Shown here piece after piece: positions 30,289 to 39,843 of a stretch of 64,000 bases of DNA. The position numbers and the translations under genes were made by a program. The number at the start of each line of letters is the position of its first letter. Positions within the stretch are counted from its first letter, which is position 1. The stretch lies in contig JAUVWI010000006.1 of assembly GCA_030604195.1 (NCBI GenBank), positions 1 through 64,000 of the forward strand, read 5' to 3'. The notes under the pieces are model-generated. The model worked only from the letters and a program-made list of their open reading frames with translations. It did no database searches and was not told the origin of the DNA. The stretch comes from Spirochaetales bacterium. GTDB taxonomy: Bacteria > Spirochaetota > Spirochaetia > SZUA-6 > DRHE01.

Positions 30289-30747
30289 TCAGCTCGCTGT
30301 TCCTTCAATATGCTCTTTCCATGCTTTATGACTTATTTTTCCTGATTCCATCATACCCCTTTCGAATAAGTCGATCAGCCTTGTCATTCTTTTTACCGTA
30401 TCACAATCTATTGCATGCTCCATTTTACAGGCCATATCCTGAGCCCTTCCATTTGGAATAAGCAGAATGGTCTCTAAAAAACGTGTCAGGGTTTGATGCT
30501 TGTTTAATATCTTTTTAGAGATTTTAAGGCCCTCTTTAGTCAGGCTTATAAAGGAATTTTTTTCATAGTTTATTAAACTTTTTTCTCTTAATACCTTTAA
30601 CGCTCCGGTTACAGACGGCATTTTTACTTGTAGAGTTTGAGCAATATCTTTTACCCGGGCGACCCTGTTAGCCTTTTCCAGGTTCATAATTGCTTCCAGG
30701 TAATCTTCCATGTTTGAGGTTAATTTACTTTCGTTTTTAGTTTTCAT
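30289..30747 (-). CDS. DtxR/MntR family metal-dependent transcriptional regulator
   Basis: MEDYLEAIMNLEKANRVARVKDIAQTLQVKMPSVTGALKVLREKSLINYEKNSFISLTKEG. Confidence 0.92.
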   Translation of the reverse strand: MKTKNESKLTSNMEDYLEAIMNLEKANRVARVKDIAQTLQVKMPSVTGALKVLREKSLINYEKNSFISLTKEGLKISKKILNKHQTLTRFLETILLIPNGRAQDMACKMEHAIDCDTVKRMTRLIDLFERGMMESGKISHKAWKEHIEGTAS

Positions 30748-30868
30748 AATATCAGTTTAACTACTTAATACAAAGAAAACAACTAACTTTATAAGAAATC
30801 CCTAATTCATTCAGGCTTTGTACTTTTTACACAATCATGAAGGCTCTATTGCTAATATTAGTATAGAT

Positions 30869-32092
30869 TCATTTTCTTCTGCCCCAAAGCTCTTTTTTAA
30901 TATCGGAAATTGTCAGCCCCTTTTTCGCCATCAGAACCATTACAAAATAGGTTAAATCCGCAACCTCCCAGATCAGGTTGGCTTCATCAGTGCTGGTCAC
31001 AACCTCTTCCGCCTCTTCTAAAATCTTGTCCATAATATTTTTATCTTCTGCAGCGATCCTCGAAGTGTACGATTTTTCTGAAGGGTTATAGATTCTTTCT
31101 TTTATTACTTCATAAAGCTGCTCAAGGCTGAATTCCTGGTCACCGAAACAGGAGTATCTGTCCAGATGGCAGGCGTTGTTATTTTGCCGCACATGGAATA
31201 GCAGGGAGTCTCTGTCGCAATCATAGCGGGCTTTCAGCAGTTGCTGGTTATTTCCCGATGTCTCGCCCTTGGTCCAGAGTTTATTCCTGCTCCTGCTGAA
31301 ATAGGTTGCCTCTCCGGTGTTCAGTGCCTTTGCAAGTGATTCCTTTGAGGAATAGGCAAGCATCAGAACCTGGCCCATTTCATCCTGAACTACGGTAGGT
31401 ATCAGACCTGTGCTCCTTTCGAAATCGAGAACCCCGGTAAATGCCCCGGTAAGATCAATCTTTCCGGTATACACAGCCATTCCGACCTGGGAGTTCACAT
31501 CCATCCCCTCGAGCACCGCGATCTCGTCGACTGTTGTAATCCCACCTGCGAATGTAATTTTGAGGCCGGTGTTTTCCCTGAGCGCTTTAAGGGTCTCTAA
31601 TCTGCACCCCTGCATAAGACCCTCTCTGTCGATATCCGTATAGAGAATTTCACTGCAGTAGGGCTCAATTTCCTTGAGCTTCTGAAGAGGGGTTTGACCT
31701 GTGGAGCTGGTCCAGCCTCTATCCACTACAAAATCGCCCCTGCTGTCCAGAGCTGCTATCAGCCTTGATTTCGGAAGCTGTTTCATAAAAGCAGGTTGAG
31801 CTCTGGTTCCGATAATAATTTTTCCGGCTCCCGCTTTGAGCAGTTGTTCAGCCTTTTCCACGGTGCGAATCCCGCCTCCGACCCGGCAGTCAAAACATCT
31901 GCACAATTTTTTAATAATTTCCAGGTTGTCGCCCTTTCCAAGCGCTGAATCAAGATCGATCACGGCAATTTCTCCGTAACGGGCAAATTTCTCTGCCAGT
32001 TCAAAAATATTTTCTTTTTCAAGGACCTTTTCCGTGCCCCCTCTTAATTGAACGGCTTTTGCTTCCATAATATCTATGCTTGGTATTATCAT
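30869..32092 (-). CDS. Trifunctional histidine biosynthesis protein: HisA isomerase - HisI cyclohydrolase - HisE pyrophosphatase fusion
   Basis: HisA barrel ([15 protein letters not shown]...[11 protein letters not shown]), HisI ([18 protein letters not shown]...GETSGN...[11 protein letters not shown]...CHLDRYSCF), HisE ([10 protein letters not shown]...[19 protein letters not shown]) in one 407-aa frame. Confidence 0.93.
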   Translation of the reverse strand: MIIPSIDIMEAKAVQLRGGTEKVLEKENIFELAEKFARYGEIAVIDLDSALGKGDNLEIIKKLCRCFDCRVGGGIRTVEKAEQLLKAGAGKIIIGTRAQPAFMKQLPKSRLIAALDSRGDFVVDRGWTSSTGQTPLQKLKEIEPYCSEILYTDIDREGLMQGCRLETLKALRENTGLKITFAGGITTVDEIAVLEGMDVNSQVGMAVYTGKIDLTGAFTGVLDFERSTGLIPTVVQDEMGQVLMLAYSSKESLAKALNTGEATYFSRSRNKLWTKGETSGNNQQLLKARYDCDRDSLLFHVRQNNNACHLDRYSCFGDQEFSLEQLYEVIKERIYNPSEKSYTSRIAAEDKNIMDKILEEAEEVVTSTDEANLIWEVADLTYFVMVLMAKKGLTISDIKKELWGRRK

Positions 32093-32853
32093 ATTCTAAC
32101 CTCGATATGTTTGGATAATAAAAAATCTTTCACTTCCTCGACAGTATATTTACCGTAATGGAAAATGGACGCCGCAAGAGCTCCATCGGCTCTACCGTGG
32201 ATGAAAACCCGGGCAAGGCTTTCAGGCGAACAGGCTCCTCCTGAGGCAATCACAGGGATATTTACCAGTCCTGAGATTGCAGCCGTCAATTCGATATCGT
32301 AACCGGCTTTTGTACCATCCCGGTCCATCGATGTGATAAGTATTTCCCCGGCTCCAAGTTTTTCAACTTTCCCGGCCCATTCAAGTGCATCGATACCTGT
32401 GGGTTCCCTGCCCCCTTTGATGTATACTTCCCAGCTATTCTCTTTTTTCTTTGCATCGATTGCTGCGACAATGCACTGGGTTCCAAATTGCTCTGCTGCT
32501 TCAAAAATAACTTCCGGTTTTTTTACCGCGGTTGTGTTAAGAGTAACCTTATCGGCTCCTGCTTTCAGCAGATCACGTATATCCCGGATGTTACGAATTC
32601 CACCTCCCACCGTAAAGGGAATAAAAACTTGTTCTGCAACCCGGCGAACGATTTCGAGCATAATTCCTCGTTTTTCCACCGAAGCGGTAATGTCCAGAAA
32701 AACAAGCTCGTCAGCACCCTGGGCATTGTATTTACGGGCAAGTTCTACCGGATCGCCGGCATCTCTTAAGTCGGTAAAGTTCGTGCCTTTTACGACTCTT
32801 CCCTCTTTTACATCGAGGCAGGGAATGATCCGTTTAGCTAACATGCAAGCCAC
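32089..32853 (-). CDS. hisF: Imidazole glycerol phosphate synthase subunit HisF
   Basis: [53 protein letters not shown]. Confidence 0.97.
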   Translation of the reverse strand: MACMLAKRIIPCLDVKEGRVVKGTNFTDLRDAGDPVELARKYNAQGADELVFLDITASVEKRGIMLEIVRRVAEQVFIPFTVGGGIRNIRDIRDLLKAGADKVTLNTTAVKKPEVIFEAAEQFGTQCIVAAIDAKKKENSWEVYIKGGREPTGIDALEWAGKVEKLGAGEILITSMDRDGTKAGYDIELTAAISGLVNIPVIASGGACSPESLARVFIHGRADGALAASIFHYGKYTVEEVKDFLLSKHIEVRI

Positions 32854-33419
32854 CTCCTTAAAAACTCAAGTCCAAAAGGCCCGCTCTTTTCAGGGTGGTA
32901 CTGCACGGCTGTTATCTTTTCCCGGCGGACTCCACTCACGAACAGGCCGTTGTAATCGGTCCGGGCTGCTACGATTTCATAGTCTTTGGGGTTGACGAAA
33001 TAGGAATTAACAAAATAGGCGTATCCTTCTTCAAAAAGCCCCTTCTGCACGGGTATAACTTTGTTCCAGCCTGTATGCGGCACTTTTCCCTGTTTATACC
33101 TGGTTACAGTACCCTTAAATATTCCCAATCCTTGCACACCCGGGCTCTCCTCGCTATTATCGAACAGAGCCTGCAATCCAAGGCATATACCCAGGAGAGG
33201 AATGCCTTTTTCCACGGCAATCCTGACTGCAGCATCGAGCTCACTGTTCTTCATATTCATCATCATTGCCCCGAACGAGCCGACACCTGGGAAGATTATC
33301 CTCTCTGCATTAATGATAACATCCGGTTTATCCGAAATCTCAGCCTGTACTCCAAGATAGTGCAGAGCGTTTTTTACGCTCATAAGGTTCCCCGCTCCAT
33401 AGTCTAATATTACAGTCAT
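32838..33419 (-). CDS. hisH: Imidazole glycerol phosphate synthase subunit HisH
   Basis: [47 protein letters not shown]. Confidence 0.97.
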   Translation of the reverse strand: MTVILDYGAGNLMSVKNALHYLGVQAEISDKPDVIINAERIIFPGVGSFGAMMMNMKNSELDAAVRIAVEKGIPLLGICLGLQALFDNSEESPGVQGLGIFKGTVTRYKQGKVPHTGWNKVIPVQKGLFEEGYAYFVNSYFVNPKDYEIVAARTDYNGLFVSGVRREKITAVQYHPEKSGPFGLEFLRRWLAC

Positions 33420-34007
33420 TTACAGCGCTCCTTTTGTGGAGGGTATTTTGCCGGTTGCCCTGGGATCAAGAGAGCAGGCCATTTTCATGGCTCTGGCAAA
33501 TGCCTTGAACACCGCCTCTATCTTGTGATGGTCGCTCCGGCCTTCGATGATTTTTACCACGATGTTTGCATTGAGATTGACTGCAAATGCCTGAAAAAAG
33601 TCCTCGATCAGGTCGGTTTCAAGCTGCCCGCAGAACCGACTTCTGAATTCAGCATCGAATTGGAGGTATGGCCTGCCGCCGATGTCAACGGCAACAAGCG
33701 CGAGCGCCTCATCCATTGGTAAAATAAAATATCCGGCTCGGTTTATTCCCTTCAGGTCACCAAGAGCCTTTTTGAAGGCCTGGCCGAGGACAATACCGCA
33801 GTCCTCTATTGTGTGGTGCTGATCAACCTGCATGTCTCCTGCAGCGGAGACAGTGAGGTCGAATAGACCATGTTTTGAAAAAGTTTCAAGCATGTGGGAA
33901 AAAAAGGCAACAGGAGTATCAATTCTGTATTCTCCGGTCCCGTCTATATTTATACTTGCTGATATCCGGGTTTCCTCTGTCTCTCTATTAACTTCCGCAG
34001 TTCTCAT
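33420..34007 (-). CDS. hisB: Imidazoleglycerol-phosphate dehydratase
   Basis: FFSHMLETFSKHGLFDL; DQHHTIEDCGIVLGQAF; GRSDHHKIEAVFKAFARAMK. Confidence 0.97.
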   Translation of the reverse strand: MRTAEVNRETEETRISASINIDGTGEYRIDTPVAFFSHMLETFSKHGLFDLTVSAAGDMQVDQHHTIEDCGIVLGQAFKKALGDLKGINRAGYFILPMDEALALVAVDIGGRPYLQFDAEFRSRFCGQLETDLIEDFFQAFAVNLNANIVVKIIEGRSDHHKIEAVFKAFARAMKMACSLDPRATGKIPSTKGAL

Positions 34008-34699
34008 ACCAGTACTCCTTCTATTTCATTGATATTATTAAGAATAGTCTTCGCTCCATTACTCCTCAAAATTGCAGGCAGCTTGTCTGATTTACTATCA
34101 GGAGGAAGCACGCCGATTACCTGAATGCCTGCACGGCGTGCTGCTTTCATATCGTCTATACTATCGCCAAAATAAATTGCCTTCCTTTTACCAAGGCGCT
34201 CAAGCGCAAGGTTGATGCCGTAAGGATCGGGTTTCCCCCGGCCTTCAGGGCAGTCTTCCATTGTGATGACAACATCGAAATATTGGGCGGCGCTATTCTT
34301 ACCGAGCACATATTCAGCTTCTGCACGGGGTCTGCCGGTAACCATTCCCAGTATGTTGTCCCGGTAAATCCGTTTGAGTGTATTTATGGACATAATCCAG
34401 TTTTCATTGTGGATAAAACCTTTCGTTCTATCCGTACCGCGGTAAAGATTGTTAAATTTCGCTGTGATTTTTCCTTTTTCGATATTCATACCATATTGAA
34501 TGATCAGAGCTTCACTGAGATCCCAGTCGTTGTTGTAACCGCCTTTTTCTTTGATGGTCTGGATTTCATCGGCGGTAACATGCGCATTTGTGAAATGTTT
34601 CACCGTCTCAATGACAGCCTTGTGGTAGGATGCCGAGACATCGACCAGCACGCCGTCCATGTCAAAGAGCAGAACACGTTTATGAAGTATGTTTTTCAT
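34004..34699 (-). CDS. HAD family hydrolase, subfamily IA; candidate histidinol-phosphate phosphatase
   Basis: LFDMDGVLVDVSASYHKAV; VTGRPRAEAEY; GKPDPYGINLAL; YFGDSIDDMKAARRAG; embedded in the his operon. Confidence 0.88.
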   Translation of the reverse strand: MKNILHKRVLLFDMDGVLVDVSASYHKAVIETVKHFTNAHVTADEIQTIKEKGGYNNDWDLSEALIIQYGMNIEKGKITAKFNNLYRGTDRTKGFIHNENWIMSINTLKRIYRDNILGMVTGRPRAEAEYVLGKNSAAQYFDVVITMEDCPEGRGKPDPYGINLALERLGKRKAIYFGDSIDDMKAARRAGIQVIGVLPPDSKSDKLPAILRSNGAKTILNNINEIEGVLV

Positions 34700-35560
34700 T
34701 TATGGGACGACATTATTAATATTGTATACGAGGATGTCGGTTGCGCCGTTTTCCTTGAGAAATGGTATCAGGCTTGCGACTTTTTCCTTCTCAACAGCTA
34801 TCTTCACTGCGTAACCCTGTTCTCCGTAGAGCTCGGCCACGGTTGGTGATTTCATACAGGGCAGGAGCGGAATCAGTCTATCGAGATCTTCTCCGGCAAC
34901 ATTCATCTCAATGAGAAAGCGTTTTCGGCCCTCTATGGCGCTACGAATCAGGGTAATGATGTCTTTGATCTTCCTGGATTTCCACGGGTGCTTCAGAGAT
35001 TCTTTATTAGCAATCATGCAGGTGGATGAAGTCATCAGTTCATCAATAATCTTGAGGTTGTTTGCCCGCAGAGTCTTGCCGGTCGAAGTGTTGTCGATGA
35101 TCATATCGGCATCTTCCGGAACGAAGACTTCAGTTGCGCCGTAGGACTTTATGAGAACGAAGTCTATGTTCAGAGCCTCGAGATACCTGCGGGAAATATT
35201 CTCGTATTCTGAGGCAACGCGGACTGTTTGGAGTTTGAGCTGATCAAAAACCAGTTCATCGGGAATAGCAGCTACTACCCTCACCCTGTTAAAGCCGAGG
35301 TCCATTATTTCTTCTACATCGGCGTCCTGCTCAATGACCCAATCCCTGCCGCAAAAGGCGATATCCTGGGATCCGAGCTCTACGAGCCGTGGTATGTTCT
35401 GGGTTTTTAGAATTTTTACTTCGATTTCCGGATCGCAGATCAACGGCCGGTAGTTGCGTTCATTCTTAGTGAGATTAAGTCCGGCATCTGCAAGTAATTT
35501 TTCCACTTCATTATAAAGTCTGCCTTTTGGCAGTGCAATTTCTATTTTTTCTATCATCAT
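34700..35560 (-). CDS. hisG: ATP phosphoribosyltransferase, long form with C-terminal regulatory domain
   Basis: IALPKGRLYNEVEKLLADAG; ELGSQDIAFCGRDWV; ACT-like C-terminus; start placed at ATGATGATAGAAAAA behind AAAGGAGAAA, not at the track start 35596. Confidence 0.95.
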   Translation of the reverse strand: MMIEKIEIALPKGRLYNEVEKLLADAGLNLTKNERNYRPLICDPEIEVKILKTQNIPRLVELGSQDIAFCGRDWVIEQDADVEEIMDLGFNRVRVVAAIPDELVFDQLKLQTVRVASEYENISRRYLEALNIDFVLIKSYGATEVFVPEDADMIIDNTSTGKTLRANNLKIIDELMTSSTCMIANKESLKHPWKSRKIKDIITLIRSAIEGRKRFLIEMNVAGEDLDRLIPLLPCMKSPTVAELYGEQGYAVKIAVEKEKVASLIPFLKENGATDILVYNINNVVP

Positions 35561-35578
35561 TTTCTCCTTTAAGGACAT

Positions 35579-35695
35579 GCCATACACTGTAAGCAAGGCT
35601 AAAGTGCAGGAAGTAGGGAGCTTTTACGTATGGCGGCTACAATAAAAACTAAGAGTTATCGGATATGGCCATCACGCATTAGCAGCTTTAATGGC
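35579..35695 (-). promoter_or_regulatory. Candidate his attenuator: four mutually complementary segments between leader peptide and hisG
   Basis: On minus strand: GCCAT (35691-35695), CGTGATGGC (35668-35676), GCCATACG (35627-35634), GTATGGC (35579-35585), giving alternative 1:2, 2:3, 3:4 pairings. Confidence 0.6.
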
Positions 35696-35801
35696 TAAGT
35701 GAATGATAATGATGATGGTGGCGGGGATGATTCGGATAGGTGGTATTAAAAAATCGGGATTCTATAACATCTAATATGAGGATGATTTGTAAAAGTTTCA
35801 T
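35688..35801 (-). CDS. hisL: Histidine-rich his operon leader peptide (37 aa)
   Basis: ATG behind AAGGAG; translates MKLLQIILILDVIESRFFNTTYPNHPRHHHHYHSLSH*, 7 His clustered at the end; not in ORF track. Confidence 0.88.
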   Translation of the reverse strand: MKLLQIILILDVIESRFFNTTYPNHPRHHHHYHSLSH

Positions 35802-35847
35802 ATTTTCTCCTTTCTATTACTGAGATTGTAAAATTACCCTCGACAGC

Positions 35848-35877
35848 AGAATAAGAAAAATCCGGTTCATTAGTCAA
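35848..35877 (-). promoter_or_regulatory. Candidate sigma70-type promoter for the his operon
   Basis: Minus strand TTGACT (35877-35872), 18-nt spacer, TATTCT (35853-35848). Confidence 0.5.
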
Positions 35878-35975
35878 GCGCTTTTTAAGATGTCTTCCGG
35901 AATATAACCGGGAAGTTCCTTTTTACCTGACTGAAGAAATCGATCGCTTTTCCCCTATAAACCCCTATTAGAATT

Positions 35976-38900
35976 TCAGAGGTCTGTTAGATAAGCAGTA
36001 TAAGCCCGGCGTACTCTTTCCAGACAATTCTTTAGTTCAGCCAGGAAAACTTCTATTTCCACCCCGGCACCCATTATCCTTCTGGCCAGAGCGCGCAGCT
36101 CGAAGGGATCAATGGGTAAGGTATGAAGCTGACGATCCTCGAATAACTGGATAGAATGCTCTACCCGCCTTAAAAAAAGATAATCCCGGCTTAATTGAGC
36201 AGCTGTCGCTGCCGGCAGATAGCCCGCTTCCATTAAAATATTCAAAGCATTCAGAGTATTCCCCTCAAGCAGCTTCCTATCCTTTTTGCGTGAAGCGCAG
36301 ATAAGCTGCAGACCCTGCACCAGAAACTCAATATCCCTGATTCCGCCGGCGCCGAGTTTGACATTTAAAGAGTTCGAGAGCCTGTCACCAAGGTTGTTAA
36401 TGGTTCGCGAACGCATGGTATCTATAGCCTCAATAATCTGCCGCCTTTCCCTACTCTCCAGCAGCAGGGAGCGGGCTTTGTCAATTACCTCATAACCCAG
36501 CTCCAGGTTGCCGGCCACCGGTCTGATCTTTAGCAGCGCCTGTCTTTCCCATAGAGAGGCGCTATGACGATAATAATTCAGCAGGGCTTTATCGGATTGA
36601 ACCAGCTCCCCGGAGCTTCCATACGGCCGCAGGCGAAGATCGACCCGGTAGGCGTAACCCTCCTCAGTATGAATGGAGAGCTCACGCTTAAGCTTTTCCA
36701 TAATCCTGCCGCAGAGCTCGGCGGAGCCGGCGGAAACAGGATCGCCATAGATACCCAACAGATCCACATCTGAACTATAATTCAATTCTGAACCGCCGAG
36801 TTTTCCCAGGGCCAGAATACAAAAATTCAATGGAACACCCTTTGTTCCTTGCCGGCGCTTTATTCCGGCCAGTGTTGCCCGGATTACCGCCTCGGCCAGC
36901 CTGGAAAGCTCCAGGATTATTTCCTGTACGGGAGCGCCCAGGCATATATCCCTGGCAGCGATCCTCAAGATCTCTCTTCTGCGCAACCGGCGCATATTAT
37001 TAAGCCAGTCACTTTCGAAGGTGCAGAGTTCCCGCTCTATATCCTCTTCTCTGCGCACATTCTGTAGATTACCCGGCACAGCCAGCCATGATAGGAATTC
37101 CGGATTGCCGATTAAAGTATCTGCCAGGAATTGACTGCCCGCGAGTATGTTCAGCAGTATTTCCAGTCCCTTCGGCTGGGAGAGCAGCATCTGGTAATGG
37201 TTATCAGCCTGGTCTAATGAAACAACAAAACGCTCCCAGTTATTCAGTGCCATATCAGGATCAGGCAGAGCTTTTAGAATATCCCCGGCCAATACGGCAA
37301 GTTTCACAAAATGTTCCCGCTGTCTTCCCCTGCCGGCCAGTTTTTTTAGATTTACTACAGCTCTCTCCATTCCCTCCAAACCCAGGCTTTTGAGAATCTT
37401 ATGCTGTAGCGGCGGAGGGAGATGTTCAGAGAGAATCAGATCAACAATATTGCCCGAGGCCGGCCCGGGCACTGATTCCCTGCCTAAGTGTTTCTCAACA
37501 AAGGTTCTGATAAACGCAGTGTGGGTTTCAAAATCCAGGTGGAGCTGTTGACCGGGGGAAAGATCCCGGCTCAACTTATAACCCATTCGCCGGGCCAGAT
37601 GAGCGTATTCCTGAGATTCAAGCAGCGGCAGGAAGAGATCCTCAGCTGAACCACGCAGCATACGCAGACTGTTGATCAGATTATGTAGAAAGGTATAAGA
37701 GCCGGCCATTCTTTTTGCTTCGATAGCTGCCAGAACACCTGCACGGCGTAATCTTTTTAGAGCCGGTAGAAGATAAGGAGTTCTCACCTCCGGATTGGTG
37801 TCGCCATAGGTAACCTGGAGGATCTGCACCGTATACTCCAAATCAACCAGCGCGCCCGGGCTGAATTTGGCATTCAATCTTCCCTTAAGGGTTTTATCTT
37901 TAAGCTGCCGGCGGCGCAGAGTGCGTAACTCGGAAAGATCGATACCCCGGGCTGTATATAAAAGCTCATCACGCAATCTTTCTATTCTACGGCCGAGATC
38001 TTTATTCCCTCCGATTGCCCGCAGACGCACTAAAGCCAGTCGCTCAAGAGAATGAGCATCACCACCGGCTCCATAATAGCGGCAGAAGCTTTCCAGGCTG
38101 CAGGCCAGGGGGCCGGAATTTCCGTAGGGTCTTAAGCGTAGATCAAGCTTAAATATTCCCTCCCTCCTGGCCTGGATGTATTCTTTTACTTTACGAACCA
38201 GATGTTCATAGAACTCTGCATTACTTATTACCTGCGGGCCGCTGGTAAATCCTGCATCTCCATAGATCAGCAGCAGCTCGATATCTGAAGCATAACCAAG
38301 ATCACAGCCGCCGAACTTACCCAGGGCCAAAACCGCGCAGCCGGTTTCCAGCCCGGCAATAGTTTGAGGTGTACCGTAATTCTTTTCAATGTGGTTATAG
38401 ACCAGAGCAAAAGCTCTATTGATAATCTCTTCAGCAAGTGAACTCAGGCGTAAAGCCAGCTTCCGGAAATCCATGTCCGGAGTGAGAATATGGTCCATAT
38501 CCAGGAGGAATATCTCCTGGTCCTTAAATTCATTAAGGCATTGGATCTCTTCCTCCCTGGTTTCTGCTCCTTCCAGGGCCCTGGTCAACCTCTTTTTCAG
38601 GTCCCGGGTTGAAGGAGTAAAGGATCGTCCATGGAGATGAGGCTCGAGCATGGGCAGCAGGCTTTCATACTGCAGCCGAATAAAATCCTCCCACAGGAAA
38701 TCACTCGCCCCCAGCAGACGGGCCAGATCCTGCATAATCAGGGGATTGGACAGAAGCTCCAGCCACTTTCCCTGCTCCGGAAGTTTAAGAATATCATCCA
38801 CCATCTTTTCAAAACGGCATAGTGCCGTGTAAGGGTCAGGCGCTCTCCCCAGAAAATAGGTAAACTGTTTGGTCAACAGCACGGAGAGCTTAACCTGATT

Positions 38901-39716
38901 CAGCAGCGCCTGGTCATCTATTTTTTTACCCTGGCCATTCAGAATATCAAATACGTCCTCCACTCTGCCTGCAACTGTGCGAATACTCACCCTTTCAATA
39001 ATGATGCCATTAAGCGTTAGGGCAGTGCTTAAGGCATAGAGGAAAAATGTGGTGTCCTCGGTCACCACCCTGATCCTGGTACAATCAGTGCAGCTTTCAT
39101 CCTCCTCAATATGGAGGGGCTGCAATGCTGAACCCGGTTCAAAATCAAGGGCTTCGAGGCTGGCTGCTACCAACTCATTCACCTGTTCCTTGGCCAGTTC
39201 TGCAGTATCGCTCTTTCCCTGTTCCAGCAAACGAGTTGTAAGTTGAAGCTGGCTGCGCAGCTTTTTTTCCCATTCCGTCAGGCTGAGAGATGAGTTCAGA
39301 TAGCCTGAGAAGCGATCGACAATCCTCCGCCGCTTTAAAGTGCTGATAGCTTTATGGTGCTGACGCCCCCTTCTCCTGCTTCCGGAAACCTCCGGCCCGG
39401 CGCGCTCGTAGGTAAAAATATCGCCTTTAATGATATTAAATCCCAGGGCCCCGAGCGTTCCGGTAAGCAGTGAGAATTCAGCGCTGTAATCAAATGCTGT
39501 AATAGTACATTCCACTTCTTCCCCCTGCCCGCGCTTAAGGTTAAGCTCTACAGGATTTTCAGGAGAAAGACCGGCCAGAGATATTAAATGGCTGCATATT
39601 TCTTTTAGGGAAAAAGCATTATGATAACGCTCGCCCAGACGGTGGAGATGTTCCGTTATTAAAAGCTCATCTACCTCGGGGCATAATTTTTTAAGCTTTT
39701 CCAGAGATGGTTTCAT
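35976..39716 (-). CDS. glnE: Glutamine synthetase adenylyltransferase-like protein (GlnE) with two N-terminal ACT-like domains
   Basis: Two nucleotidyltransferase motifs (LALGKFGGCDLGYASDIELLLIYGD; LALGKLGGSELNYSSDVDLLGIYGD); N-terminal VECTITAFDYSAEFSLLTGTLGALGFNIIKGDIFTY and IRVVTEDTTFFLYALSTALTLNGIIIERVSIRTVAGRVEDVFDI. Confidence 0.88.
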   Translation of the reverse strand: MKPSLEKLKKLCPEVDELLITEHLHRLGERYHNAFSLKEICSHLISLAGLSPENPVELNLKRGQGEEVECTITAFDYSAEFSLLTGTLGALGFNIIKGDIFTYERAGPEVSGSRRRGRQHHKAISTLKRRRIVDRFSGYLNSSLSLTEWEKKLRSQLQLTTRLLEQGKSDTAELAKEQVNELVAASLEALDFEPGSALQPLHIEEDESCTDCTRIRVVTEDTTFFLYALSTALTLNGIIIERVSIRTVAGRVEDVFDILNGQGKKIDDQALLNQVKLSVLLTKQFTYFLGRAPDPYTALCRFEKMVDDILKLPEQGKWLELLSNPLIMQDLARLLGASDFLWEDFIRLQYESLLPMLEPHLHGRSFTPSTRDLKKRLTRALEGAETREEEIQCLNEFKDQEIFLLDMDHILTPDMDFRKLALRLSSLAEEIINRAFALVYNHIEKNYGTPQTIAGLETGCAVLALGKFGGCDLGYASDIELLLIYGDAGFTSGPQVISNAEFYEHLVRKVKEYIQARREGIFKLDLRLRPYGNSGPLACSLESFCRYYGAGGDAHSLERLALVRLRAIGGNKDLGRRIERLRDELLYTARGIDLSELRTLRRRQLKDKTLKGRLNAKFSPGALVDLEYTVQILQVTYGDTNPEVRTPYLLPALKRLRRAGVLAAIEAKRMAGSYTFLHNLINSLRMLRGSAEDLFLPLLESQEYAHLARRMGYKLSRDLSPGQQLHLDFETHTAFIRTFVEKHLGRESVPGPASGNIVDLILSEHLPPPLQHKILKSLGLEGMERAVVNLKKLAGRGRQREHFVKLAVLAGDILKALPDPDMALNNWERFVVSLDQADNHYQMLLSQPKGLEILLNILAGSQFLADTLIGNPEFLSWLAVPGNLQNVRREEDIERELCTFESDWLNNMRRLRRREILRIAARDICLGAPVQEIILELSRLAEAVIRATLAGIKRRQGTKGVPLNFCILALGKLGGSELNYSSDVDLLGIYGDPVSAGSAELCGRIMEKLKRELSIHTEEGYAYRVDLRLRPYGSSGELVQSDKALLNYYRHSASLWERQALLKIRPVAGNLELGYEVIDKARSLLLESRERRQIIEAIDTMRSRTINNLGDRLSNSLNVKLGAGGIRDIEFLVQGLQLICASRKKDRKLLEGNTLNALNILMEAGYLPAATAAQLSRDYLFLRRVEHSIQLFEDRQLHTLPIDPFELRALARRIMGAGVEIEVFLAELKNCLERVRRAYTAYLTDL

Positions 39717-39777
39717 TATCTTAAGTATAGCATAGAATCAGACGCGACCGTCAATTCTTTAAAAGCCGGGTATTAGC

Positions 39778-39843
39778 TTAATCCAGAATACAGGCGGAAA
39801 AATGGCCCGGGGTGATTGCAGGCTCAAATACGAAATTCGGTTT
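39778..39843 (-). pseudogene. Remnant of an OppD/DppF-type ATPase C-terminus directly after the dppF stop codon
   Basis: In-frame after TAA: KPNFVFEPAITPGHFSACILD*, resembling the PGHxxACxL tail of OppD/F proteins. Confidence 0.5.

Noticed and set aside
32333-32995. 220-aa plus-strand ORF
   Set aside because: Antisense to the confidently identified hisF/hisH; Ser/Pro-rich translation typical of a spurious antisense frame.
35641-35660. T-run on the minus strand (TTAGTTTTTATT) in the his leader as an intrinsic terminator
   Set aside because: No GC-rich stem ends immediately before it; I could not build a convincing terminator hairpin.
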